From NCBI GenBank assembly GCA_030835325.1, contig JAURPF010000093.1, forward strand, positions 1 through 34,584: a stretch of DNA of 34,584 nucleotides. The letters are read 5' to 3'. Below, in pieces: positions 24,194-32,470 of this stretch (its first letter is position 1; each line of letters opens with the position of its first letter). The position numbers and the translations under genes are program-made. The stretch is from Flavobacteriaceae bacterium (lineage in GTDB: Bacteria; Bacteroidota; Bacteroidia; Flavobacteriales; Flavobacteriaceae). The notes beneath the pieces are model-generated. The model was not told where the DNA came from and did no database searches. It was given only the letters and a program-made list of their open reading frames with translations.

Positions 24194-26533
24194 TTAGAAA
24201 TCAATGTCAGGTGTAATGGGCGTTATTTCTTGAGGAATTGGATCTCCCTCTTCAAGGATCGGTTCGCATTCCACTTTAATAGTAAGATTTTCAGGAGCAA
24301 TAAAATCTTCTTTTGAAATTCCTAATTCCTCCAACATATAACAGCTTCGCATATAATTTGCCCAAATAGGAAGCGCCATTGAAGCACCTTGTCCGTACGT
24401 GATTGTTTTAAAGTGGGTGGCACGATCTTCTCCACCAACCCATACGCCTGTAACCAAATTGGGAACCATTCCCATAAACCATCCATCGCTTTGGTTTTGG
24501 GTTGTACCTGTTTTTCCTGCGATTGGATTAGTAAATTCGTAAGGATAGCCCGTGATAATTTCTTTATAAACAAGTTGATCTTTAGCGGCATTGTGGCGCA
24601 AGCGCTGACCTGAACCAAACTGGGTTACACCTTCCAAAAGCTTCACGCTCACATAGGCCACCTCTTTACTCAGAACATCTTTTGTTTCAGGGGTATATTG
24701 ATACAGGATGGTTCCGTTTTTATCTTCTATTTGCGTCACCATAACAGGTTTGGTATAGACGCCTTGATTGGCAAAAGTAGAGTATGCGGCTACCATTTCA
24801 TAGACACTTAAGTCGGGGGTTCCTAGAGCGATCGAAGGCACTGCAGGAATGTTTTGTTCCACACCTAAACTACGTGCTAAATCAATGACGGGTTGAGGTC
24901 CAATTTCATTCATCAAGCGGGCTGTAATGGTATTCCGTGAATTTGCCAAAGCCGACTTGAGCGTTTCAAATCCTCCATAATTTCCATCTGAGTTTTTGGG
25001 AGACCATGGTTTCATGTTTCCATGTTTCATGGCTTCAATTGTAATTTGGGATTTTGGAAACGTATCACAAGGAGATAGGTGAAGTTGATCAATAGCGGCG
25101 GCATACACAAAAGGTTTAAAAGTAGATCCTACTTGACGTTTCCCTTGCTTTGCCATGTCATATTGGAAGTGTTTGTAGTTAATACCTCCAACCCATGCTT
25201 TTACAAATCCTGTCTGTGGTTCCATTGACAGCATTCCGGATCTTAAAAAAGACTTGTAATAACGCATAGAATCTCTAGGAGTCATAACAGTATCTATTTC
25301 ATTATTTTTAGCAGTCCATGAAAATATTTTCATAGCAACTGGCTGATCAAACGAAGCTATAATTTCGGCATTTGATTTTTTAAGATCATACTTCATTTTC
25401 CGCCAACGCTCAGAACGACGCATACTAGTGTTCAATAAATCCGTGATTTCTTTAGGTTCTAAATCTAAAAAAGGGGCTGTTCGATTTCGTCTTGGTGTAT
25501 TTTGAACAAAAAACTCTGCTTGTAAATTAGACATGTGCTCCTTGGTGGCTGTTTCTGCAAAAGTTTGCATTCGAGAATCAATAGTTGTATAAATTTTAAG
25601 ACCGTCTTTGTAGATGTTATATCGATCTCCATTCGGTTTTCTGTTTTGAGGATTACTAACCCATTCTTTCATGTAATCTTGAAGATAAGCTCTAAAATAG
25701 GTTGCAATTCCTTCACGATGTGATTCTGGAGTATAGTTAAGCCCCAAGGGAAATTGTTGTAGTGAGTCCTTTAATGTTTCCTCAATAAAACCGTATTTAG
25801 CCATTTGGCTTAATACAACATTTCGACGGTTTTTGGTTCCTTCGGGGTTTCGATTTGGACGTGGATTATAGAGCGAAGAATTTTTAAACATGCCTACTAA
25901 CATCGCAGACTCATTGATCGATAAATCTATTGGTTCTTTCCCGAAATAAATTCTGGAGGCCGATCGTATTCCATCGGCATTGTTTCCAAAATCATAAATG
26001 TTAAAATATTGGGCAATAATTTCTTCTTTGGTGTATTGCCGCTCTAAACGCGTTGCAATCACCCATTCTTTTATTTTTTGAATTGCGGTTTCAAATTTAT
26101 TTTTGGATCTGACTCCTACGAATAACTGTCGAGCTAACTGCTGAGAAATTGTACTGGCTCCCCCTTTTTTGCCTAAAAAAACAAATGCTCTTACCGTTCC
26201 TCGAGCATCAATCCCTGCGTGTTCATAATGCCTGACGTCTTCAGTTGCAATAAGCGCATCTACAAGATGTTTGGGCAGTTTACTAAAAGCGACTGGAGTT
26301 CTATTGTCTTGGTAATAAAATTTTCCAAGTGTTTCTCCGTCAGACGAAATGATTTCGGTGGCTAAATTTGTTCGTGGATTTTCTAAAGCAGTCGTATCTG
26401 GCATTTCACCAAAAAACCCTAAGGAAGCTGATAGAAAAATGAGGGCTACCCCAAAAACAGCCGCTAAAAAACACATCCAAAACCAACGAATCGGTTTTGA
26501 AAAATTATGAGATGCTGTTTTCTTTTTTGCCAT
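24194..26533 (-). CDS. Class A penicillin-binding protein (PBP1A type)
   Basis: 779 aa bifunctional peptidoglycan synthase. A short cytoplasmic basic tail precedes one membrane anchor (about 16-40). The glycosyltransferase domain shows the catalytic ATEDVRHYEHAGID (E98) and KGGASTISQQLARQLF. The transpeptidase domain has the serine motif STFK (in GSTFKPFVYAA), SRN of the SxN motif in ALANSRNTI, and KTGTTQNQSDGWFMG. All catalytic elements are intact. It builds and crosslinks cell wall in the periplasm. The gene follows gldH by 5 bp in the ricT-gldH-PBP order. Confidence 0.95.
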   Translation of the reverse strand: MAKKKTASHNFSKPIRWFWMCFLAAVFGVALIFLSASLGFFGEMPDTTALENPRTNLATEIISSDGETLGKFYYQDNRTPVAFSKLPKHLVDALIATEDVRHYEHAGIDARGTVRAFVFLGKKGGASTISQQLARQLFVGVRSKNKFETAIQKIKEWVIATRLERQYTKEEIIAQYFNIYDFGNNADGIRSASRIYFGKEPIDLSINESAMLVGMFKNSSLYNPRPNRNPEGTKNRRNVVLSQMAKYGFIEETLKDSLQQFPLGLNYTPESHREGIATYFRAYLQDYMKEWVSNPQNRKPNGDRYNIYKDGLKIYTTIDSRMQTFAETATKEHMSNLQAEFFVQNTPRRNRTAPFLDLEPKEITDLLNTSMRRSERWRKMKYDLKKSNAEIIASFDQPVAMKIFSWTAKNNEIDTVMTPRDSMRYYKSFLRSGMLSMEPQTGFVKAWVGGINYKHFQYDMAKQGKRQVGSTFKPFVYAAAIDQLHLSPCDTFPKSQITIEAMKHGNMKPWSPKNSDGNYGGFETLKSALANSRNTITARLMNEIGPQPVIDLARSLGVEQNIPAVPSIALGTPDLSVYEMVAAYSTFANQGVYTKPVMVTQIEDKNGTILYQYTPETKDVLSKEVAYVSVKLLEGVTQFGSGQRLRHNAAKDQLVYKEIITGYPYEFTNPIAGKTGTTQNQSDGWFMGMVPNLVTGVWVGGEDRATHFKTITYGQGASMALPIWANYMRSCYMLEELGISKEDFIAPENLTIKVECEPILEEGDPIPQEITPITPDIDF

Positions 26534-26538
26534 AATAA

Positions 26539-27036
26539 CTATTTGTTCAGAGATTCTACACTAAATCCAACATCAATAATTCCTTCGAGTTGGGCAACCC
26601 CATTTGGCTCACCTCGATGGCGCATTGCTTGTTGAATCTGCACTTTATAGGTTCCTTCTTCGGTAAATATAAAAGGATGGTCATGACCTTTGAAACTGAG
26701 CTTATGTTCTTTTACAGATGTAAATCCCGAACCCAGAAGCTCCCCATTTGGTTTTGCCATGAGGTATTCAAGGGTGTCTTTTGTAACTTTTCCGTTTGGA
26801 TAATCCAACTCAACGATTAAAAATAAATTACTAAATTTATAAGAGTTAGTGGTTCTTAATTTGACAACTAAATTATAGGGGGTTATAGTGTCAGGAGCCA
26901 TAAAACTATAACTAATTACGTCTTTTTTGTTCCAGGCATCTGAAATGGAGGTGTAACGGTCAAACACTTTGTTTTGCTGACAGGAGAATGCTATAAGAGC
27001 CAAAAGAAGAATCCATAATACTGTTTTACTTTGCAT
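26539..27036 (-). CDS. gldH: Gliding-motility lipoprotein GldH
   Basis: 165 aa from the ATG at 27036. The ORF track's longer start would overlap ricT by more than 100 bp. The signal MQSKTVLWILLLALIAFSC ends at the lipid-bearing C19. The body matches GldH by its blocks: VFDRYTSISDAW, NSYKFSNLFLIVELDYPNGK, DTLEYLMAKPNG, and the end YKVQIQQAMRHRGEPNG with DVGF. GldH belongs to the core set of Gld proteins required for gliding and for the type IX secretion system in Flavobacterium. It is expected on the periplasmic face of a membrane. Its ATG lies 11 bp inside the ricT stop region, so it is translationally coupled to ricT. Confidence 0.92.
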   Translation of the reverse strand: MQSKTVLWILLLALIAFSCQQNKVFDRYTSISDAWNKKDVISYSFMAPDTITPYNLVVKLRTTNSYKFSNLFLIVELDYPNGKVTKDTLEYLMAKPNGELLGSGFTSVKEHKLSFKGHDHPFIFTEEGTYKVQIQQAMRHRGEPNGVAQLEGIIDVGFSVESLNK

Positions 27037-28219
27037 TGTTGTTCTGGGGTCTAGATTTTCTATTATTCTTGTTCTTTCTGTTGTTATTATTCTTACGTCG
27101 ATTGTTATTTTTACGTCTTTGATTTTTTGGGGTGTCAAATCGTGTTAAACTATCTTGACCCACAACGTTTTCAAAATCTACTTTAGTATCTTCGACTAAA
27201 TCAATTGCATATTCTTCTAAACTCGCAACCTTTTCATTTTTAGCATTAATCGCAATAATCTCGTTGGCTTGAGTTGTGGTTAACTTGTGCCAGTTCATCC
27301 ATTCGCCTTCGTAGGCATACCACATATGGCCTTTGAAGATATCTGTTTTTTGGCAAACGGCATTCCCTTTTGCAGTTCTTAATTTGACTTCTGTTTTTGG
27401 AAATGCTTTTAAAGCATCTAAATATGCGTCCAGCTCATAGTTTAAACAACACTTCAATTTGCCGCACTGCCCTGCTAATTTTAAAGGGTTCAAAGAGAGT
27501 TGTTGGTAGCGTGCTGCGGAGGTGTTTACAGATCTAAAATCGGTCAACCACGTAGAACAACAAAGTTCGCGTCCACAGGAGCCAATCCCCCCAAGTCGGG
27601 CTGCCTCTTGTCGTAAACCGACTTGTTTCATTTCGATTCGAGTTCTGAATTCTCTAGCAAACAATTTAATAAGCTCTCTAAAATCTACCCGTTCATCGGC
27701 TGTATAATAAAAGGTTGCCTTGCTGGCATCCCCTTGAAATTCAATGTCAGAAATTTTCATTTTCAACCGAAGATCAATTGCAAATTGTCTTGCTTTGACT
27801 TTCATCGGTTCCTCTTTCTCTCGGGCTTCAACCCAAATATCAATATCTTTTTGAGAGGCTTTTCGGTAAATTTTAAAAATTTCTTCGGGAGTTTCAGAGA
27901 TTTTCTTTCGTTTCATTTGAACCTTTACCAACTCCCCCGATAGTGTAACTATACCAATATCGTGTCCTGAAGCAGCTTGAGTTGCCACAATATCTCCAAT
28001 GCTTAAGGTTAAATTTTCAGTGTTTTTGTAGTATACTTTTCGTCCATTTTTAAAACGAACTTCTACCCAATTAAAAGGGGTTGAACCGTTAGGGAGTGTC
28101 ATATTTGAAAGCCAATCAAAAACGGTTAGCTTGTTGCAGCTATCGGTCCCGCATGTTCCATTGTTTTTACAGCCTTTTGGCTGCCCATCTTTCCCTGTTG
28201 AACAGTTCGTACATCCCAT
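27026..28219 (-). CDS. ricT: RicT/PSP1-family regulatory protein with Cys-rich N-terminus and basic Asn-rich tail
   Basis: 397 aa. The PSP1 core has the paired cysteine motifs IGSCGRELCCSTW and GQCGKLKCCLNYE. The Bacillus homologue RicT (YaaT) forms an Fe-S complex with RicA and RicF that controls mRNA processing, biofilm and competence. RicA and RicF genes are not in this window. An added N-terminal segment carries five cysteines (C3, C6, C17, C23, C28), and the last 35 residues are almost only Asn, Arg and Lys (low-complexity RRKNNNNRKNK type), suited to binding nucleic acid. Start at ATG 28219 (MGCTNCSTG). gldH begins 11 bp before its stop. Confidence 0.88.
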   Translation of the reverse strand: MGCTNCSTGKDGQPKGCKNNGTCGTDSCNKLTVFDWLSNMTLPNGSTPFNWVEVRFKNGRKVYYKNTENLTLSIGDIVATQAASGHDIGIVTLSGELVKVQMKRKKISETPEEIFKIYRKASQKDIDIWVEAREKEEPMKVKARQFAIDLRLKMKISDIEFQGDASKATFYYTADERVDFRELIKLFAREFRTRIEMKQVGLRQEAARLGGIGSCGRELCCSTWLTDFRSVNTSAARYQQLSLNPLKLAGQCGKLKCCLNYELDAYLDALKAFPKTEVKLRTAKGNAVCQKTDIFKGHMWYAYEGEWMNWHKLTTTQANEIIAINAKNEKVASLEEYAIDLVEDTKVDFENVVGQDSLTRFDTPKNQRRKNNNRRKNNNNRKNKNNRKSRPQNNNAK

Positions 28220-28376
28220 AATTTATATATATTGAATTTGTCAATGCAACAGCATTACAAATGCGCGTTAACTCTATAATCTAAAACGTAAATATAAGAT
28301 TATTTGAGGACTTAAAAAATGAGGCCATCGCTATTTTTGAACTTACAAAAACTTAAACAGTTCTATGAAGTTTAGA

Positions 28377-29447
28377 TTATGATGTTTTTGCAAGAGTCGC
28401 AAAGATATTCCTTAAATCTTTCTTGTATGGTAAATGATCTGCACGACCCTTTTTGAAAATATCGTTGCTATTCCCTTGACCCTTTCGGAGTGCTTTTTGC
28501 TCTTCAAACGGCATGCGATTGACCTCCATACAAGTTGTAGAACAGCAGTTTTCCATCGATTTTTTACAAGAATCACATTGAATGAAGAGTAAATGGCAAG
28601 CGTCGTTGGCACAATTTACATGAATGTCTGCAGGTGCCCCACATTGGTGACAATTTGCAATGATATCGTCTGAAATCTTTTCGGCACGGCGCTGATCGAA
28701 CACAAAATTCTTACCAATAAATTTATTTTCGATTGATTGATTTTCAACTTGTCGGGCGTAATTAATAATCCCACCTTCCAATTGATATACATTTTTAAAT
28801 CCTTTATGCTTATAGTAGGCACTGGCTTTTTCGCAACGAATCCCCCCAGTGCAGTACATGACTAATTTTTTGTTTTCTTTATAATCTTTCAGATCTTCTT
28901 CGATTAAATCTAAAGATTCTCTAAAGGTATCTACGTCAGGTGTGACTGCATTTTTAAAATGCCCTATTTCACTCTCGTAATGATTTCGCATGTCCACCAC
29001 AACTGTATTTTCGTCTTCTATGAGCGCATTGAATTCTGACGCATTAACGTGTGTGCCGATATCTGAAGGGTCAAAGGTAGCATCATTTAGACCGTCTGAA
29101 ACAATCTTGTCTCTTACCTTGACTTTAAGTTTTAAAAACGAAAATAAATCGTGTTCGATAGCGATGTTTAGTCGCACGTTTTTCAGAAAATCAATGGTGT
29201 CTAAATGGCTTTTAAACGTCTCGAAATTATCTGCAGGAACTGAAAGTTGTGCGTTAATACCTTCGTGAGCAACATAAATCCGCCCTAGAACATCAATGCT
29301 ATCCCAAAATAAAAATAAATGATTCCTCAACAACTCGGGGTTGCTAATTTTTGAATACTTGTAGAAAGAGATTGTCAGGCGTTCTTTGCCTGCTTTTTGG
29401 ATAAGCTCCGCTCTTTCAATATTGCTTAACGTATTGTACAGTTGCAT
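28377..29447 (-). CDS. trhO: tRNA uridine(34) hydroxylase, rhodanese family (TrhO)
   Basis: 356 aa, close to the 350 aa of E. coli TrhO (YceA). An N-terminal ferredoxin-fold region (IYVAHEGINAQLSV, about 57-70) precedes the rhodanese domain, whose loop YCTGGIRCEKASAY carries the active cysteine C199. The C-terminal part has a run of cysteine pairs (CHQCG, CDSCKK, CCSTTC) suggestive of a metal-binding knuckle. TrhO uses O2 to convert U34 to 5-hydroxyuridine in tRNAs reading codons ending in A or G. The gene is divergent from recA. Its start is the ATG at 29447. Confidence 0.93.
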   Translation of the reverse strand: MQLYNTLSNIERAELIQKAGKERLTISFYKYSKISNPELLRNHLFLFWDSIDVLGRIYVAHEGINAQLSVPADNFETFKSHLDTIDFLKNVRLNIAIEHDLFSFLKLKVKVRDKIVSDGLNDATFDPSDIGTHVNASEFNALIEDENTVVVDMRNHYESEIGHFKNAVTPDVDTFRESLDLIEEDLKDYKENKKLVMYCTGGIRCEKASAYYKHKGFKNVYQLEGGIINYARQVENQSIENKFIGKNFVFDQRRAEKISDDIIANCHQCGAPADIHVNCANDACHLLFIQCDSCKKSMENCCSTTCMEVNRMPFEEQKALRKGQGNSNDIFKKGRADHLPYKKDLRNIFATLAKTS

Positions 29448-29483
29448 GCTATACTAATTTTTAAGTTTATATTAATTAAAATA

Positions 29484-29515
29484 CAAAGGTAAGAATTTTT
29501 AGAACACGCTTGAAA
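29484..29515 (-). promoter_or_regulatory. Candidate trhO promoter
   Basis: On the minus strand TACCTTTG (29484-29491) is an exact TAnnTTTG box, 37 bp before the trhO ATG. TTTC (29512-29515) lies 20 bp upstream in the -33 position, one base off TTTG. Confidence 0.5.
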
Positions 29516-29533
29516 AAAGTAAATACAAAGCGT
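29506..29533. promoter_or_regulatory. Inverted repeat between trhO and recA, possible operator
   Basis: ACGCTT (29506-29511) and AAGCGT (29528-29533) form a perfect 6-bp inverted repeat with a 16-bp spacer. It extends to 8 of 9 matches if the flanking bases are counted (AACACGCTT / AAGCGTTTT). It overlaps the -33 region of the trhO promoter and lies upstream of recA. A weak recA -7 box TATTTTAG is at 29590-29597. The spacing fits a dimeric repressor site, but I recognise no known regulator motif. Confidence 0.3.
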
Positions 29534-29627
29534 TTTAAAAATATTACAAAAAGGTTGGTTAAAATTTTAAAAATTAATAAAAGAAATCTTATTTTAGCAA
29601 GAAGAAAGAATTAGATACAAAAGACTT

Positions 29628-30632
29628 ATGAGCAGCGAAAAAGATGCAAAATTAAAAGCCCTCAAGCTAACCCTAGACAAGCTTGATAAAGCATACGGAA
29701 AAGGCACCGTAATGAGAATGAGTGACGCCCCTGTGGTAGATGTAGAAGTTACCTCTTCAGGATCCTTAGGGTTGGATATTGCCCTAGGAGTTGGGGGCTA
29801 CCCTAGAGGTCGTGTGATTGAAATATATGGCCCTGAATCTTCAGGAAAAACAACCCTAACATTACATGCTATTGCAGAAACCCAAAAAGCAGGTGGTATT
29901 GCAGCTTTTATCGATGCAGAACATGCCTTTGATCGTTTTTATGCTAGAGACTTAGGGGTTGACATTGACAGCCTTATTATTTCTCAGCCAGATAATGGAG
30001 AGCAAGCACTTGAAATCGCCGATAATTTGGTGCGTTCTGGAGCCATTGATATGGTAGTGATTGATTCTGTGGCGGCACTGACACCAAAAAGTGAAATTGA
30101 AGGTGAAATGGGCGATTCTAAAATGGGACTACATGCCCGTTTAATGTCGCAAGCTCTAAGAAAATTAACAGGATCGATTAGCAAAACAAATTGTACCATG
30201 ATTTTCATTAACCAATTGCGTGAAAAAATTGGTGTGATGTTCGGAAATCCTGAAACAACTACAGGAGGTAATGCCTTAAAATTTTATGCTTCTGTCCGTT
30301 TGGACATTCGTCGTTCGACACAAATAAAAGATAGTGATGGAAATGTTTTAGGAAATAAAACTCGTGTAAAGGTTGTGAAAAACAAAGTTGCACCACCATT
30401 CCGTATGGCAGAATTTGACATTATGTATGGTCAAGGCGTTTCTAAAGTTGGTGAAATTTTGGACGTGGCTGTAGAACATGAGATTATTAAGAAAAGCGGT
30501 TCGTGGTTTAGCTATGAAGACACAAAACTCGGTCAAGGTCGAGACGCTGTTAAGCAAATGATTAAAGACAATCCAGAATTGATGGATGAATTAGAAGAAA
30601 AAATAAAAGCAATTTTGAAAGTAGAGGCTTAA
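29628..30632 (+). CDS. recA: Recombinase RecA
   Basis: 334 aa. It forms ATP-dependent filaments on single-stranded DNA for homologous recombination and, where present, triggers LexA self-cleavage. Walker A GPESSGKT (68-75) with [11 protein letters not shown] before it, [10 protein letters not shown], Walker [13 protein letters not shown], the L2 loop region [21 protein letters not shown], and the C-terminal [14 protein letters not shown] are all standard. The start [12 protein letters not shown] is the usual one for flavobacteria. The C-terminal acidic tail is short. It is transcribed away from trhO and ends at a strong terminator. Confidence 0.99.
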   Translation: MSSEKDAKLKALKLTLDKLDKAYGKGTVMRMSDAPVVDVEVTSSGSLGLDIALGVGGYPRGRVIEIYGPESSGKTTLTLHAIAETQKAGGIAAFIDAEHAFDRFYARDLGVDIDSLIISQPDNGEQALEIADNLVRSGAIDMVVIDSVAALTPKSEIEGEMGDSKMGLHARLMSQALRKLTGSISKTNCTMIFINQLREKIGVMFGNPETTTGGNALKFYASVRLDIRRSTQIKDSDGNVLGNKTRVKVVKNKVAPPFRMAEFDIMYGQGVSKVGEILDVAVEHEIIKKSGSWFSYEDTKLGQGRDAVKQMIKDNPELMDELEEKIKAILKVEA

Positions 30633-30650
30633 AAAATCATAACTTCATTA

Positions 30651-30680
30651 AAAATCCCGATGCATCGGGATTTTATTTTG
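30651..30680. terminator. Bidirectional terminator between recA and the PlsC gene
   Basis: A perfect 10-bp stem AAAATCCCGA (30651-30660) / TCGGGATTTT (30665-30674) with loop TGCA. T-rich sequence follows on the plus strand, and an A-stretch (T on the minus strand) precedes it. The stop codon of the convergent PlsC gene (30673-30675) overlaps the stem by 2 bases. Confidence 0.92.
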
Positions 30681-31422
30681 CTTTCAAGTCTGCTTCCAAA
30701 GAATTTAAAATAAGGCTGAAAACTTGATTGCTTAATTCCGTAGTGTCCTCAATTGATAAATGTGCTGTAGGCAGGGTTGGATGAACTTGTACACGCATTT
30801 TGCCAGGACTTCCACTAAAAAAGGTATAGGATAATCGTTTTTTATTGTCAAAAAATGTCATGGGTACTAAAGGCACTTTATGATTAATTGCGAGTCGGAA
30901 GGCACCAGCTTTAAAACGATCTAAAACAACCGATTCTTTTGGCACACCTCCTTCAGGAAAAATACAAATACTAGACCCTTGTTTGATGCGATTTTGAGCT
31001 CTGATAAAAACCGCTTTTCTACTATCTGAACTGCTGCGATCGACTAATATGCAAGTACGTTTGTAAAAGAATCCGAAGATTGGAATTTTAACCAATTCTT
31101 TTTTGCCTATAAATACAAACGGATGGTTTTTAAATGTTACCAACATAAGCATGATGTCGGTCATAGACGTGTGGTTGGCAACAAACACATAGCTTTGCCC
31201 TTTTACAAGGGAATCTGAACGCTTCACGGTCCAATAATATCCCATTCCAATTAGGATACACTTGGCCCAAATGCGTGCTAGTTTGAAAAAATAGGGGTAC
31301 CATTTTTGTTTTAATACAGACAAAAACAATAATGGAAACATTAGGATAATAGGGAGAGCGACGAGTACATAAAACCAAATTCTGTACAAAAGCCACAATG
31401 GATATTTTATAATTTTAAACAC
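30673..31422 (-). CDS. 1-acyl-sn-glycerol-3-phosphate acyltransferase (PlsC type)
   Basis: 249 aa if begun at the GTG at 31422 (MFKIIKYPLWLLYRIWF). The ORF track uses a TTG two codons earlier; there is no ATG nearby. One or two N-terminal membrane helices precede the catalytic block ANHTSMTDIML with the regular HX4D spacing. FPEGGVPKES and VPLVPMTFFDN are the later acyltransferase blocks. It should acylate lysophosphatidate to phosphatidate at the inner membrane. It is a second PlsC-family gene in this window; the one at 776-1810 has HX5D and extra C-terminal helices. It converges on recA and is divergent from trpS. Confidence 0.9.
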   Translation of the reverse strand: MFKIIKYPLWLLYRIWFYVLVALPIILMFPLLFLSVLKQKWYPYFFKLARIWAKCILIGMGYYWTVKRSDSLVKGQSYVFVANHTSMTDIMLMLVTFKNHPFVFIGKKELVKIPIFGFFYKRTCILVDRSSSDSRKAVFIRAQNRIKQGSSICIFPEGGVPKESVVLDRFKAGAFRLAINHKVPLVPMTFFDNKKRLSYTFFSGSPGKMRVQVHPTLPTAHLSIEDTTELSNQVFSLILNSLEADLKAK

Positions 31423-31442
31423 AGTCAAAACTACTAAAAATA

Positions 31443-31473
31443 TTGAGTGATTGCGTCAAAAAAAGTACCTTTG
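31443..31473 (+). promoter_or_regulatory. Candidate trpS promoter
   Basis: TTG (31443-31445), a 20-bp spacer and an exact TACCTTTG box (31466-31473), 28 bp before the trpS ATG. This is the best match to the flavobacterial consensus in the window. Confidence 0.6.
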
Positions 31474-31501
31474 CTTATAAATCGAACAAATAAAACTTTA
31501 A

Positions 31502-32470
31502 ATGGCAAGAATTTTAACAGGCGTACAGAGTACTGGCACTCCGCACCTCGGAAATATTTTAGGTGCGATTATCCCTGCAATTGAAATGAGTAACGACCCA
31601 AAAAACGATTCTTACCTTTTTATTGCCGATATGCATTCGCTTACTCAAATTAAAGATGCAAAAACACTGCGTCAAAACACCTATGCTACTGCAGCGACTT
31701 GGTTGGCCTTTGGCTTGGACATCCAAAAAACAGTATTTTACAGACAAAGCGATGTGCCGCAAGTCACAGAATTATCTTGGTATTTAAGTTGCTTTTTTCC
31801 GTTTACTCGATTGGAATTAGCGCATAGCTTCAAAGATAAAGCCGATCGCTTGGATGATGTCAATGGAGGGTTGTTTACCTATCCAATGCTAATGGCGGCA
31901 GACATCTTACTGTACGATGCAACTATTATTCCTGTCGGAAAAGACCAACTCCAACACATTGAAATGACCCGAGATGTGGCCTCAAGAGTACACGCTAAAA
32001 TCGGTGAGGTTTTTGTAATTCCTAAAGCGAAAATCCAAGAAGAAAACATGCTCATTCCTGGAACCGATGGTCAAAAAATGAGCAAAAGCAAAGGCAATGT
32101 GATTGATATTTTTCAAACGGACAAAGCTTTAAGAAAGCAAATCATGTCCATTCAAACCGATAGCACTGCTTTAGAAGACCCTAAAGATTGGGCGAGTTGT
32201 AACTGTTTTGCCATTTACAAACTCCTGGCTTCAGAGACTCAAATAACAGAGATGAAACGAAACTACGAAGCGGGAGGTTATGGCTATGGACATGCCAAAC
32301 AAGCGTTGTTTGAACTGATTTGTGAACGTTTCTCCGAACAAAGAGCACGTTACACGTATTATATGTCTAACTTAGAAGAAGTGGATCAAGCACTGGCAGT
32401 TGGCGCCAAAAAAGCTGCTGCTGTTGCAGATGCTGTCTTAGCACGTGTTCGAGAAAAAATAGGCTACTAA
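31502..32470 (+). CDS. trpS: Tryptophanyl-tRNA synthetase
   Basis: 322 aa class I aminoacyl-tRNA synthetase charging tRNA(Trp). The HIGH-like motif is PHLGN (14-18) in TGTPHLGNILGA, and KMSKS is at 192-196 in GQKMSKSKGN. MAADILLYDATIIPVGKDQLQH is typical of the dimer and tryptophan-binding region; I quote only its landmarks ILLYDA and VGKDQ. Normal length with a complete C-terminal anticodon-binding helical part. A single-gene unit with its own promoter; its stop codon overlaps that of dprA by 4 bp. Confidence 0.97.
   Translation: MARILTGVQSTGTPHLGNILGAIIPAIEMSNDPKNDSYLFIADMHSLTQIKDAKTLRQNTYATAATWLAFGLDIQKTVFYRQSDVPQVTELSWYLSCFFPFTRLELAHSFKDKADRLDDVNGGLFTYPMLMAADILLYDATIIPVGKDQLQHIEMTRDVASRVHAKIGEVFVIPKAKIQEENMLIPGTDGQKMSKSKGNVIDIFQTDKALRKQIMSIQTDSTALEDPKDWASCNCFAIYKLLASETQITEMKRNYEAGGYGYGHAKQALFELICERFSEQRARYTYYMSNLEEVDQALAVGAKKAAAVADAVLARVREKIGY

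Noticed and set aside
27040-27125. AT-rich repetitive stretch that could suggest a tandem repeat or CRISPR
   Set aside because: It is low-complexity coding sequence for the Asn/Arg/Lys tail of RicT; there are no regular repeat units or spacers.
27037-27138. Upstream extension of gldH
   Set aside because: It is the antiphase reading of the low-complexity ricT tail; starting at 27036 gives a perfect lipoprotein signal.
28220-28376. Promoter of the ricT unit
   Set aside because: TATATTTA on the minus strand (28289-28296) is the best box, but it is 70 bp from the start codon and has no -33 partner, so it is too weak to list as a feature.
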